From assembly GCA_023474155.1 (NCBI GenBank), contig JAMCYJ010000047.1, forward strand, positions 1-9,817: a DNA stretch of 9,817 bases, in the 5' to 3' direction. The stretch is from Candidatus Martarchaeota archaeon. GTDB lineage: Archaea; Micrarchaeota; Micrarchaeia; Micrarchaeales; Micrarchaeaceae. Below, piece by piece: positions 1-6,928 of this stretch. Position 1 is the first letter of the stretch. Each line of letters starts with the position of its first letter. Made by a program: the position numbers and the translations under genes. Under the pieces are notes generated by a model. It had not been told where the DNA came from. It did not search any database and saw only the letters and a list, made by a program, of their open reading frames with translations.

Positions 1-1
1 A

Positions 2-2500
2 TTCCTTGTCCTTGCAATGCTTATCGCGATACTCCTTATTTTCATTTCGCAGAAATCGCCTGTGAACTACCTGCTGAACCAATGCTTCCTTACATCGCAG
101 GTAACCTGCCTTCAGGACATAATCACTGCAAATTCGACAAACATCCTCTTTGCAGCAAAGCTTAACAATTATCTCGGGTATTCCTCATTGACGTATCTGC
201 AGTTCGGGTCGAATTCGATAAACGTGACGCTAACAGGAATCGGCAAAAACGGGACTAACACGTTCTACGGCGACTGCTACCCCATGAACACGCTCGTGCC
301 TTATGCAGGGCAGACATTCTGCATCGTGAAGATCCCGAAGCAGCTCGTGCCGAGGCAGGGGCAGAAGATTTCAGCAACATACCAGATTTCATACAATATA
401 TGCACAAGCGGAGAAAAGTGCGTATCGTCCCATTCATATTCTCAGTCAGGTTACACATACCTGAGCTTTGGAGGCGATTTCGCAGAGTTCGTAGCGCTCA
501 GCGCAGGAATGCCTACTCCTCAGAATCCTATAATAGGTATAGGCCAGTCAGTAACACTGCATGAAGACGCATATGGAGGAATTACTCCATATACATTCGC
601 ATGGTTTTCAGGGCAGTCATCAAACTGCACAAAGGATTCGCCTTATGCAGGCAATGTCAGCCAGATAACAGTTTCTCCATCATCGTCAACATATTACTGC
701 TACAGTGTTTCTGACAACTATAACCAGCATGCGATTTCTCCTGCTGATTTCGTTCAGGTTGTGCCTCCGCCTGCGCCATTGCCAAACGAGGTATTTACAT
801 ACGGCACGCAGCATACGCTTACAGCGACAGCGCAGCTTAGCTCTGATACTATTGAAATTCTCATAAACAACAAAGTAGTTGCATCAGGAACAGGTACTGC
901 GTCGTACACGATATGCAGCACGATGACGTTGCAGACATGCCTTGCGAATGCGACGTATTCTGTAAAGGCCTACGAAGTGCAGACAGACGAGTATTCGTCA
1001 GCGTCGACGCTTACGATACAGAAGGCTGCGCCGCAGCTCAGCCTTACCGCTCCGAGCAACTTCCAATACACGGGAAGCGGCGGGACGATCAACTATGCAA
1101 TAAGCACTCTCGGAAATCAGGCTCTTGCAACGCTTTACGTGAACGGCGGGGATGTAGGGTCGACATATACGTCGGCATCATACACAACGTCGGCCACGGT
1201 AGGGACATATAACATCAATCTGCAGACAAACGGAAACCAGAACTATACAGCGGCGAGCAAGAGCGCGGGTTTTACGATTTCGCCATCATTCTTATTTTCA
1301 GGGACGATTTATTTTAATAGTACTTATTCTTCATCATGGGTCATGGTCCCGCCTCCAAGCAGCATATGGACTTCCCCTTTTATAGGATGCATTTCTTGTT
1401 CTTCTGGCTATTACGCGCCTCCAACAGGAGGGCCTTATTCAGCGCCACCAATTTATTATAATCCGTTGAGTGGTATATCTGGTTCTGCATCCGGCTTTAA
1501 TTATGTTTCAGGTTCCGGCACCGCCCTGAATTTTTACTATACATATTCAAATTGCACAACGGACTATTGGGGATACTCCTCTTGTACTAATTATGCAAAT
1601 AGTGCAGGAAATATAAATCTAGGCAATGTTTATACATCCGGTTCAGCAGCTAATTTTAGTTCAGTTTCAGGTTCCGGCACCACCTTGAATTTTGGTACTG
1701 ACGTTATCAATCTAATAGGAGCTTTTGCATCAGGTTCAGTATCTGGCGGGCCATTTAGTTCAGTTTCAGGCTCCGGCACCGCCCTGAATTTTTATGGAAG
1801 CTACATCTGCACTAGTTGGGGGTATGTTTATAACCCCTATCAGGAGTGGGGAGGATTTTATACATATGAGTGCAACGGTGGTTATTATCCTTTTGCTGGT
1901 ACTATAAATCTAAGTCCAGGCCCTACATTTGAAGGCGGATTCGTACCAAATCCTTTGTATCTGCTTACCCAAACGATAGACCTTAAAGGTTCTGGTAAGA
2001 GTATAAACGAAGTGCAGAATAATTACGGGTATAATTTCCAAGATAATCTGTTCATGGGCTATGGCAATTCATCGTCGACAATCGCATCGATAACTTATCA
2101 TCGTTCATCTAATTACTTTTCAGGCGGAATGACCTTTTATTTTTCTGACCCATATGCTTGGAATTGGTGCAACTGGGAAAATTTAGACCAGGCTTCCGGC
2201 GATTATATAGGACCCCCTCAATATGTCCAACTCACTACTTCAGGGGATACCATATATGGCACTGCATCAGGACAAGATTTTCATGTATACTGGCATGGCA
2301 ATTACGGCGGGCATTCAAGCAGCTGCTCGCAAATCCAATGGTCTGTAGGGCAGATAACCTATAATCCTAGTTCAAAGACTTTTTCAGGACAAATCCAAAT
2401 AGAGGAAAACCAAAATTATTATATTTATTTAGTAGGTTCTGGAAATAACATATATGCTGTAGCAAACGGAAAATACATAGGCGCCGTCATCGTAAATTAA
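2..2500 (+). CDS. Large secreted Ig-like repeat surface protein, 5' end outside window
   Basis: The reading frame is open to the left edge. The first in-frame ATG (17) lies inside a hydrophobic helix (FLVLAMLIAILLIF), so the true start is probably upstream and that ATG is internal. The helix looks like a membrane anchor or class III (pilin-like) signal, so the bulk should be outside the cell. Counting from ATG 17, residues 20-155 are a Cys-containing beta-rich head; about 160-250 an Ig/PKD-like module (GQSVTLHEDAYGGITPYTF, then a YYCYSVSD end); about 250-335 and 338-422 two further Ig-like modules. Residues 485-680 carry three VSGSGTxLNF repeats separated by Cys/Tyr/Trp-rich inserts, and about 690-827 form a Tyr/Asn/Gly/Trp-rich C-terminal domain. 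Many NxS/T sites suggest glycosylation. Codon use is G/C-ending up to about 1290 and more AT-rich afterwards. The small anchored protein at 2520 follows after 19 bases. Surface adhesin, S-layer-associated protein or pilus-tip protein are all possible; the exact role is unknown. Confidence 0.8.
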   Translation, partial: FLVLAMLIAILLIFISQKSPVNYLLNQCFLTSQVTCLQDIITANSTNILFAAKLNNYLGYSSLTYLQFGSNSINVTLTGIGKNGTNTFYGDCYPMNTLVPYAGQTFCIVKIPKQLVPRQGQKISATYQISYNICTSGEKCVSSHSYSQSGYTYLSFGGDFAEFVALSAGMPTPQNPIIGIGQSVTLHEDAYGGITPYTFAWFSGQSSNCTKDSPYAGNVSQITVSPSSSTYYCYSVSDNYNQHAISPADFVQVVPPPAPLPNEVFTYGTQHTLTATAQLSSDTIEILINNKVVASGTGTASYTICSTMTLQTCLANATYSVKAYEVQTDEYSSASTLTIQKAAPQLSLTAPSNFQYTGSGGTINYAISTLGNQALATLYVNGGDVGSTYTSASYTTSATVGTYNINLQTNGNQNYTAASKSAGFTISPSFLFSGTIYFNSTYSSSWVMVPPPSSIWTSPFIGCISCSSGYYAPPTGGPYSAPPIYYNPLSGISGSASGFNYVSGSGTALNFYYTYSNCTTDYWGYSSCTNYANSAGNINLGNVYTSGSAANFSSVSGSGTTLNFGTDVINLIGAFASGSVSGGPFSSVSGSGTALNFYGSYICTSWGYVYNPYQEWGGFYTYECNGGYYPFAGTINLSPGPTFEGGFVPNPLYLLTQTIDLKGSGKSINEVQNNYGYNFQDNLFMGYGNSSSTIASITYHRSSNYFSGGMTFYFSDPYAWNWCNWENLDQASGDYIGPPQYVQLTTSGDTIYGTASGQDFHVYWHGNYGGHSSSCSQIQWSVGQITYNPSSKTFSGQIQIEENQNYYIYLVGSGNNIYAVANGKYIGAVIVN
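1502..1795 (+). repeat. Three copies of a ~30 bp coding repeat (VSGSGTxLNF)
   Basis: Copies begin near 1505, 1664 and 1763 in the same reading frame of the surface protein. Copies 1 and 3 differ at one base over about 32; copy 2 differs from copy 1 at two positions in the core. Copies 2 and 3 also share the preceding bases encoding FSSVS. Each copy is loosely linked to SGS and INL segments, so the protein unit is longer than the DNA repeat. Near-identity at silent positions suggests recent duplication or gene conversion. Confidence 0.8.
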
Positions 2501-2519
2501 TAAAAATAGGAAGGAGTAT

Positions 2520-3065
2520 ATGAAATTAATCTATGGCATTTTAGGATTAGCAATTATTGCAATTATTGGCGTTATTCTTTATAATATTTATGGATTTAGA
2601 GCATCCGGCCAAATAACCAGCCTTAAACCTGCCGCCGCATCTAACGCATCCCCCATCAATTCATTTCCATTGCAGTTAAATGGCTTTAATAAGACTGCTG
2701 CGGAATCAGTTCCGAATACAGGATTAGGCAATGTTTCTTTGCAGATTTACAAAAATCTAACAACAAATTCCACAATTAAAATAAAACAGTATATTAATCA
2801 GAATGCCGCAACTGCTAATAATATTTACGCTAAATTGTCATCAAATATTTCTGCTATTTTTTCCGCGAACAATATAGAGTTTAAACGAATCCCAAATTTA
2901 CCCTCAAATTTTAATGGTGCATTTGAAATTTATAATAGCCATTACGTGTATTATTTAGTTGCATTTAATAATGCCACTGCATGTACTTTAAATTATACCT
3001 CGACTAAAAATATCTCTATAGCGTTTTTAGAAAGCCTAACAGCAGTTTGTTTGTATCTTAAATAA
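2520..3065 (+). CDS. Small membrane-anchored extracytoplasmic protein, unknown function
   Basis: This 181-residue protein is not one I recognise. Residues 2-24 (KLIYGILGLAIIAIIGVILY) are a single N-terminal hydrophobic helix, an anchor or uncleaved signal. The rest is Asn/Thr/Ser-rich with many NxS/T sites, as expected for the outside of an archaeal cell. Two Cys sit near the C-terminus (ACTLNY and TAVCLYLK) and could pair. A strong Shine-Dalgarno (AGGAAGGAG, 2508-2516) sits just before the ATG, and the gap to the surface protein is only 19 bases, so the two genes are probably co-transcribed. A role as accessory or anchoring partner of the surface protein is inferred from position only. The next gene follows after 25 bases. 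The AT-rich codon use matches the genes downstream, not the first half of the surface protein. Confidence 0.75.
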   Translation: MKLIYGILGLAIIAIIGVILYNIYGFRASGQITSLKPAAASNASPINSFPLQLNGFNKTAAESVPNTGLGNVSLQIYKNLTTNSTIKIKQYINQNAATANNIYAKLSSNISAIFSANNIEFKRIPNLPSNFNGAFEIYNSHYVYYLVAFNNATACTLNYTSTKNISIAFLESLTAVCLYLK

Positions 3066-3090
3066 ATAGCCAAAATAAGGATGATCTAAT

Positions 3091-3753
3091 ATGAAATTAA
3101 TTAAAATAATTAAAACCCAATTAAATGCAATGTTCTCTCCAAATAACATATCTAGTAAAGCCATGAGTATGAAGCAGGCATGGGTATATTTTTATATTTT
3201 AGCTGCGCTTTCGATTCCTTTTTATATGGCAATGAATTTTATTACACATTCTGTGTTTATTTATTCTTTTACTAAAATATTATTTGTAAATATTCTTGGC
3301 ATTCAAAATGCGCCTTTTTTTGCGTATATGGCCGTGTCTCCATTTATTTTTGTTGGCTTTTTATTTCCAATAAGCATAATCATTAACTCTATTTTCTTTC
3401 ATGGCTTCGGGAAATTCGTTTTTAAGACCTTTAATAAAGGGTATAATGCAACACTGACCGCCGCAGTATATGCAGGCGCGACAGGCGCGACTTTAAGGTG
3501 GATTTTAATCCCATTCTTATTGCTTTCATTTAATACCCTTTATTTGGTAATAGTGGGGTATTCTGTTGAAATACTTGCAATAATCGTGCTTTTCTTTGCT
3601 CTTGCTTCCTTGCATGGCGTTAAAAAAAGGAAGGCATTCGCAGTTGCGGCTGGAATCGCAGTGATAATCATAGCAGTTGTTGTATTTTTAGTAACAGTTT
3701 TACACTGTCCATCCCATCCTGGAATCTGCTATATTGTAGGCGCGTTTTATTAA
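3091..3753 (+). CDS. YIP1-like polytopic membrane protein, paralog 1 of 3
   Basis: This is a 220-residue membrane protein with about five hydrophobic segments (roughly 31-52, 58-75, 84-105, 137-172, 186-206) after a short basic amphipathic N-terminus. The diagnostic core is residues 84-142: SPF..., a Pro in the helix (FPISIIINS), then HGFGKFVFKTFNKGYNATLTA, then AAVYA and LRWI..PF. The same core occurs in the next two genes, so all three arose by tandem duplication. The arrangement of helices with a cytosolic GKxxFK-FNxGY loop resembles YIP1-family proteins (PF04893), which are membrane-organising or trafficking-like proteins of unclear role in archaea. That family call rests on pattern alone. 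The start is supported by an AAGGATGAT Shine-Dalgarno (about 3077-3085). The C-terminus carries two Cys in HCPSHPGICY that the paralogs lack. Confidence 0.75.
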   Translation: MKLIKIIKTQLNAMFSPNNISSKAMSMKQAWVYFYILAALSIPFYMAMNFITHSVFIYSFTKILFVNILGIQNAPFFAYMAVSPFIFVGFLFPISIIINSIFFHGFGKFVFKTFNKGYNATLTAAVYAGATGATLRWILIPFLLLSFNTLYLVIVGYSVEILAIIVLFFALASLHGVKKRKAFAVAAGIAVIIIAVVVFLVTVLHCPSHPGICYIVGAFY

Positions 3754-3767
3754 TTTATAGTGTATTA

Positions 3768-3777
3768 TTTTATATAA
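3768..3777 (+). promoter_or_regulatory. Possible TATA box before YIP1-like paralog 2
   Basis: TTTTATATAA lies in the 48-base gap after paralog 1, about 25-34 bases before ATG 3802. It matches the archaeal TATA box well, but the surroundings are AT-rich, so chance is a real alternative. If used, the leader would be very short. Confidence 0.3.
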
Positions 3778-3792
3778 TTCTGTATTATGCAA

Positions 3793-3798
3793 GGTGAT
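3793..3798 (+). promoter_or_regulatory. Shine-Dalgarno fixing the start of paralog 2
   Basis: GGTGAT, complementary to the archaeal 16S 3' tail (AUCACCUCC), lies three bases before ATG 3802. It favours that start over the upstream in-frame ATG at 3787, which would place this site inside the coding region. Confidence 0.6.
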
Positions 3799-3801
3799 AA
3801 A

Positions 3802-4458
3802 ATGTTTATTATTGATGAAGTCATAAAACAATTGAAAATTGCATTTTTCCAAAAAGATTCAATTCAGTTAATGGATAGCAAGGAATCGGTTATATTTTTT
3901 TTGAAAATAGCCGTCTTCATAATACCTATTTATATCATACTTAATTTTGTTTTTCATTCCTATTCAACAATCCCACTAAATATTTTAAATACCTTTTTAA
4001 CTTTTAATTCTAAACTTCAGGTATCAAATATATTTATACCTGAAATAATAAGCCCATTTCTTCTTGTTTTGCTTTTCTATCCTCTAACAATAATTGTTAA
4101 CTTTATTTATTTTACATTTTTTGGAACATATATTTTCAAAGTATTTAATCACGGATACAGTGCATTGCTGAGCGCAGCAGTTTATGCTGCTGCAAATGCC
4201 GTCCTATTAAGGTGGCTTGCGCTGCCTTTTGAGCATTTTAATAGCCTATCGGCCCCGATTATCTTAGTAATTACCGGCTTAATTTGGCCGATAGCAGTAT
4301 TTTTTTATGCTTTAGTCAATCTTGAAAATTTAAGTCAGTCTTCAAGAAGGCTGGCATTAACTGTTGTAATGTGCGCCTTGTTATTCCTCTTATATTTCTT
4401 ATTAACCTTGATAATAGGAAATCATCCTATAATACAATACTTTATTCAATATTTTTAG
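3802..4458 (+). CDS. YIP1-like polytopic membrane protein, paralog 2 of 3
   Basis: This 218-residue protein is a paralog of its two neighbours. The start at 3802 is chosen over ATG 3787 because a GGTGAT site precedes it at the right distance and because the resulting N-terminus (MFIIDEVIKQLKIAF) aligns with paralog 3 (MFIISALKKQLAITF). The conserved core spans residues 84-143: SPFLLVLLFYPLTIIVN, FFGTYIFKVFNHGYSALLS, AAVYAAAN, LLRW..LPF. About five membrane segments are visible. The basic GK of paralogs 1 and 3 is GT here, while the FK-FNxGY loop is kept. Likely cytoplasmic-membrane protein, YIP1-like by pattern only. The gene sits 48 bases after paralog 1 and 21 bases before paralog 3, with a possible promoter of its own. 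Confidence 0.75.
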   Translation: MFIIDEVIKQLKIAFFQKDSIQLMDSKESVIFFLKIAVFIIPIYIILNFVFHSYSTIPLNILNTFLTFNSKLQVSNIFIPEIISPFLLVLLFYPLTIIVNFIYFTFFGTYIFKVFNHGYSALLSAAVYAAANAVLLRWLALPFEHFNSLSAPIILVITGLIWPIAVFFYALVNLENLSQSSRRLALTVVMCALLFLLYFLLTLIIGNHPIIQYFIQYF

Positions 4459-4479
4459 AGGCCAGGTACAGATTTATTA

Positions 4480-5139
4480 ATGTTTATATTAGATAGCATG
4501 TTTATAATTAGCGCCTTAAAAAAGCAATTAGCAATAACCTTCAGCTTAAAAATACCTAAAAAACATATGAGTTTTACTCATTCCATTATTTATTATTTGC
4601 AACTTGCCATAATATTTATTCCGATATATATTTTGGTAAGCTTTGCTGCAAATCAGTTGGCTATTCCCGTACCCCCTGCGTTTTTAAATATTTTCGGGCT
4701 TAACGCTACTTCTTATTTTAATCTTTCAAAAGTATTAATTTCATTTTTATTTGTGCTTGTTTTCTTTCCTCTGAGTGCTATTGTTAATACACTTTATTTC
4801 CATTTTTTTGGAAAATTTGTATTTAAAGCATTTAAAAGCAATATTAAAGCAACATCGACAGCAGCAGTATACGCAGCTTCAAATGCAATTGTATTAAGAT
4901 GGATAATGCCATTTTTATTAAGTCCCCGCACAATATCAATATACAACAAACTTGATCTTATCATCTTGGGCTGGTCAACAATTGTATTTGCAGTTTCATT
5001 GATTAAGTTGCATAAAATAAAATCATTTGTGGATATTATTTCTTTAATTGCGCTTATCATGGCGCTATATGCCATTTACCTATTTCTGAATTCCTTGACA
5101 ACTTCTGCCGTCATTCATTTTCTTCTTTTATGGTTTTAA
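4480..5139 (+). CDS. YIP1-like polytopic membrane protein, paralog 3 of 3
   Basis: The third copy of the tandem family is 219 residues from ATG 4480. ATG 4498 is an equally plausible start, because MFIISALKKQLAITF then aligns position by position with MFIIDEVIKQLKIAF of paralog 2; neither start has a convincing Shine-Dalgarno. The core (residues 87-145 from 4480) reads FPLSAIVN, HFFGKFVFKAF, AAVYAASN, VLRWI.PF. The FNxGYxA loop of the other two is diverged here (KSNIKAT). About five membrane segments. The stop codon lies inside the start region of the UbiA gene (10-base overlap), so the array and the prenyltransferase are probably translated from one message. That is the main evidence linking the YIP1-like proteins to the isoprenoid genes. 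Confidence 0.75.
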   Translation: MFILDSMFIISALKKQLAITFSLKIPKKHMSFTHSIIYYLQLAIIFIPIYILVSFAANQLAIPVPPAFLNIFGLNATSYFNLSKVLISFLFVLVFFPLSAIVNTLYFHFFGKFVFKAFKSNIKATSTAAVYAASNAIVLRWIMPFLLSPRTISIYNKLDLIILGWSTIVFAVSLIKLHKIKSFVDIISLIALIMALYAIYLFLNSLTTSAVIHFLLLWF

Positions 5140-6038
5140 ATAATTCTGTGCATTTAATGAATTTAAAACAAAAATTTACATTTGTTAATGATTTGTTATA
5201 CCTTCCGCCCCTTGTAATAATATTGCCCGCGCTTATTTTAGGTTTTATTTTATCTAAGTATTATAATCTCATTGCTATTGCTTCAATACTGTTATCATTA
5301 ATAATAGTAGACATTTGCGCAAATTTACTCAATAACTACAAAGATTGGGAAATTGATAAATTAAATAAAAAAAGGGAGATGCTGCATAAAATATTAAAAA
5401 AGAAACAGGTTTTGCATTACTTTCTCATCTTATTTTTTATATTAATTGCATTTTTAATTATGCTTGCTACTTTTTTCCTAGCTCAAATAAATATTTATTT
5501 TATTATAATGGTATTTATTACATTTTTTTTAATTATCGCGTATTCCTCTTTTCTAAAATTAAAGGATAAATACATTTTGAATTATGTAACTTTAGGGCTG
5601 TCTTACGGCGTAGTCCCTTTTTTGATAGGCTTCTTCTTTGGAACGAATAACCTATTAAAATTGATTCCTTTTATCCCCCTATTGATTTTTATTTTTTTGA
5701 CCGATTTCAGTTATAGCATCTCAAAAGATTATCCTGATATAAAAGGCGACAGACATTTCAAAAAAAATACCTTGCCTGCATCACTTAAGAATTTAAGAGC
5801 CTTTAACATTCAATTTATAATGATCGGCATTGCATATGCCTTTTTGCTATTTGGCGTTATTTTACGCATATTCAATAGTTTTTATCTGCTTTTATTTGCC
5901 TCATTTATAATTCAGATTTTAATTCTTAATAAGACGATTAAATCCTATAATGTAAAAAATAGCAGAAAAATGCATTTTTATACCCAGCTTAATGAATCTA
6001 TAATACGATTAATTATTTTGTTTATCATATTCTTATAA
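5130..6038 (+). CDS. UbiA-superfamily prenyltransferase (possible lycopene elongase-like)
   Basis: UbiA enzymes are membrane proteins that transfer a prenyl group from a diphosphate to an acceptor using two Asp-rich Mg-diphosphate sites. Both are visible in this 302-residue, roughly nine-helix protein. Site 1 is NNYKDWEIDKLNKKR (residues 68-82), matching NDxxDxxxD with Asn in place of the first Asp. Site 2 is KDYPDIKGDR (199-208), followed by NTLP (213-216), a usual family feature. The family includes lipid-ether (DGGGP), menaquinone, heme O, chlorophyll and C50 carotenoid enzymes. The CruF-like gene next door favours a carotenoid elongase like haloarchaeal LyeJ, but the acceptor cannot be read from sequence. 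ATG 5130 overlaps the previous gene by 10 bases; ATG 5157 (MNLKQKF) is an alternative start that would remove the overlap. AT-rich codon use matches its neighbours. Confidence 0.85.
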   Translation: MVLNNSVHLMNLKQKFTFVNDLLYLPPLVIILPALILGFILSKYYNLIAIASILLSLIIVDICANLLNNYKDWEIDKLNKKREMLHKILKKKQVLHYFLILFFILIAFLIMLATFFLAQINIYFIIMVFITFFLIIAYSSFLKLKDKYILNYVTLGLSYGVVPFLIGFFFGTNNLLKLIPFIPLLIFIFLTDFSYSISKDYPDIKGDRHFKKNTLPASLKNLRAFNIQFIMIGIAYAFLLFGVILRIFNSFYLLLFASFIIQILILNKTIKSYNVKNSRKMHFYTQLNESIIRLIILFIIFL

Positions 6039-6060
6039 TTAAATTTGAATAAGAACTTTT

Positions 6061-6072
6061 GATAAAATATAT
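6061..6072 (+). promoter_or_regulatory. Possible promoter between the UbiA and CruF-like genes
   Basis: The 103-base gap at 6039-6141 is the longest on this strand. It contains GATAAAATATAT, which could be a TATA box giving a leader of about 45-50 bases. It also holds a short GC-rich inverted repeat (AGCG-TTG-CGCT, 6100-6110). Both are weak signals in AT-rich DNA. Confidence 0.25.
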
Positions 6073-6141
6073 CTTCCTATTTGTTAATAAAACTTGCAGA
6101 GCGTTGCGCTATAGAAAAATTGCCTATTTATTGCTGGTATT

Positions 6142-6903
6142 ATGGCTAAATTAAAATTGATTTACAGATTACCTATTATTTTAGGATTTATTGCTATAGT
6201 TAGTATACTAATAAATGGGGTTTTCTTCTTTATTTTCATGATTTTGTCCATGACCTTATTTGTTTTTATCTGGAGGCCATCCTATAAACTTTTTGTCTTA
6301 TCCGCAATTATTGGATCATTGCTTGAAATAATAAATTTAAAAACAGACGGGTTTCTTGTTGGTTTATACCGATATAATGTGCATCCCCTTATTTTTGGTG
6401 CTATCCCAGTTCAACTAATTATCTGGTGGGCAATTATTGTATACCTCTCATATACTACTGTTTCGACATTTTTTAAAAATAAGATAATAAATTTATTCTT
6501 AGTGCCCTTATTAGCAAGTATGTTAGAATTAGTTAATGAGCCTGTTTCAGCAGATTTGCATATTATTACATGGCTAGTAAAAGGCACTGTTATATCTTGG
6601 TATGGTATTCCATGGACTGATTTTGTAGGCGTGTATGTCGGCGTATTTATAATAATGGCGTTATTCTATTTATTGACTAGAAAAGAAAAAGTCAAGCCCG
6701 TAAATAAAATAATGAAAAATTATCCCTTATTATATCTGTCATATACTTTTTTTTATTTTATTCTTTTTATAAATTCAAGTATAAAATCGCCTGTAGAATA
6801 TGGGTTTATTATAATTTTATTAGTTGTTATAGCTTTGTTTTTTGCTTCTAAATATAGTGATGAAATTAAGCAATTTTTAATATCCTATAAAGAAGATGAT
6901 TGA
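6142..6903 (+). CDS. CruF/DUF422-like carotenoid hydratase-family membrane protein
   Basis: This 253-residue integral membrane protein has about eight hydrophobic segments. Its motif spacing recalls the carotenoid biosynthesis family DUF422 (PF04240), which includes CruF: bacterial gamma-carotene 1',2'-hydratase and haloarchaeal bisanhydrobacterioruberin hydratase. Visible matches are E62 with GLYRYN (74-79), a Pro-containing helix followed by WW (89-96), LELVNEPVSADLHIITW (128-144) and WYGIPWTDFVG (153-163). In typical members the last two read roughly D...DP...W and GxPxxNFxGW, so E129, E133 and D160 are substitutions here and the homology is distant. If the call holds, the enzyme would hydrate the ends of a C50 carotene made by the adjacent UbiA enzyme. 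The start has only a weak GGT ahead of it. No phytoene synthase or desaturase is in the window. Confidence 0.6.
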   Translation: MAKLKLIYRLPIILGFIAIVSILINGVFFFIFMILSMTLFVFIWRPSYKLFVLSAIIGSLLEIINLKTDGFLVGLYRYNVHPLIFGAIPVQLIIWWAIIVYLSYTTVSTFFKNKIINLFLVPLLASMLELVNEPVSADLHIITWLVKGTVISWYGIPWTDFVGVYVGVFIIMALFYLLTRKEKVKPVNKIMKNYPLLYLSYTFFYFILFINSSIKSPVEYGFIIILLVVIALFFASKYSDEIKQFLISYKEDD

Positions 6904-6916
6904 CAATAAATAAAAT

Positions 6917-6923
6917 GGAGTGA
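6917..6923 (+). promoter_or_regulatory. Shine-Dalgarno for the gene at 6929
   Basis: GGAGTGA sits five bases before ATG 6929. It overlaps the upstream in-frame GTG at 6920, which argues against that GTG being the start. Confidence 0.55.
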
Positions 6924-6928
6924 AACTT

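Noticed and set aside
913..1212. Plus-strand 99-codon frame inside the surface-protein gene
   Set aside because: It is an out-of-frame shadow of the Ig-like modules; the main frame has the coherent protein features.
6096..6112. Terminator hairpin between the UbiA and CruF-like genes
   Set aside because: The stem is only four base pairs (AGCG/CGCT) and is followed by a mixed A-rich stretch, not a U run.
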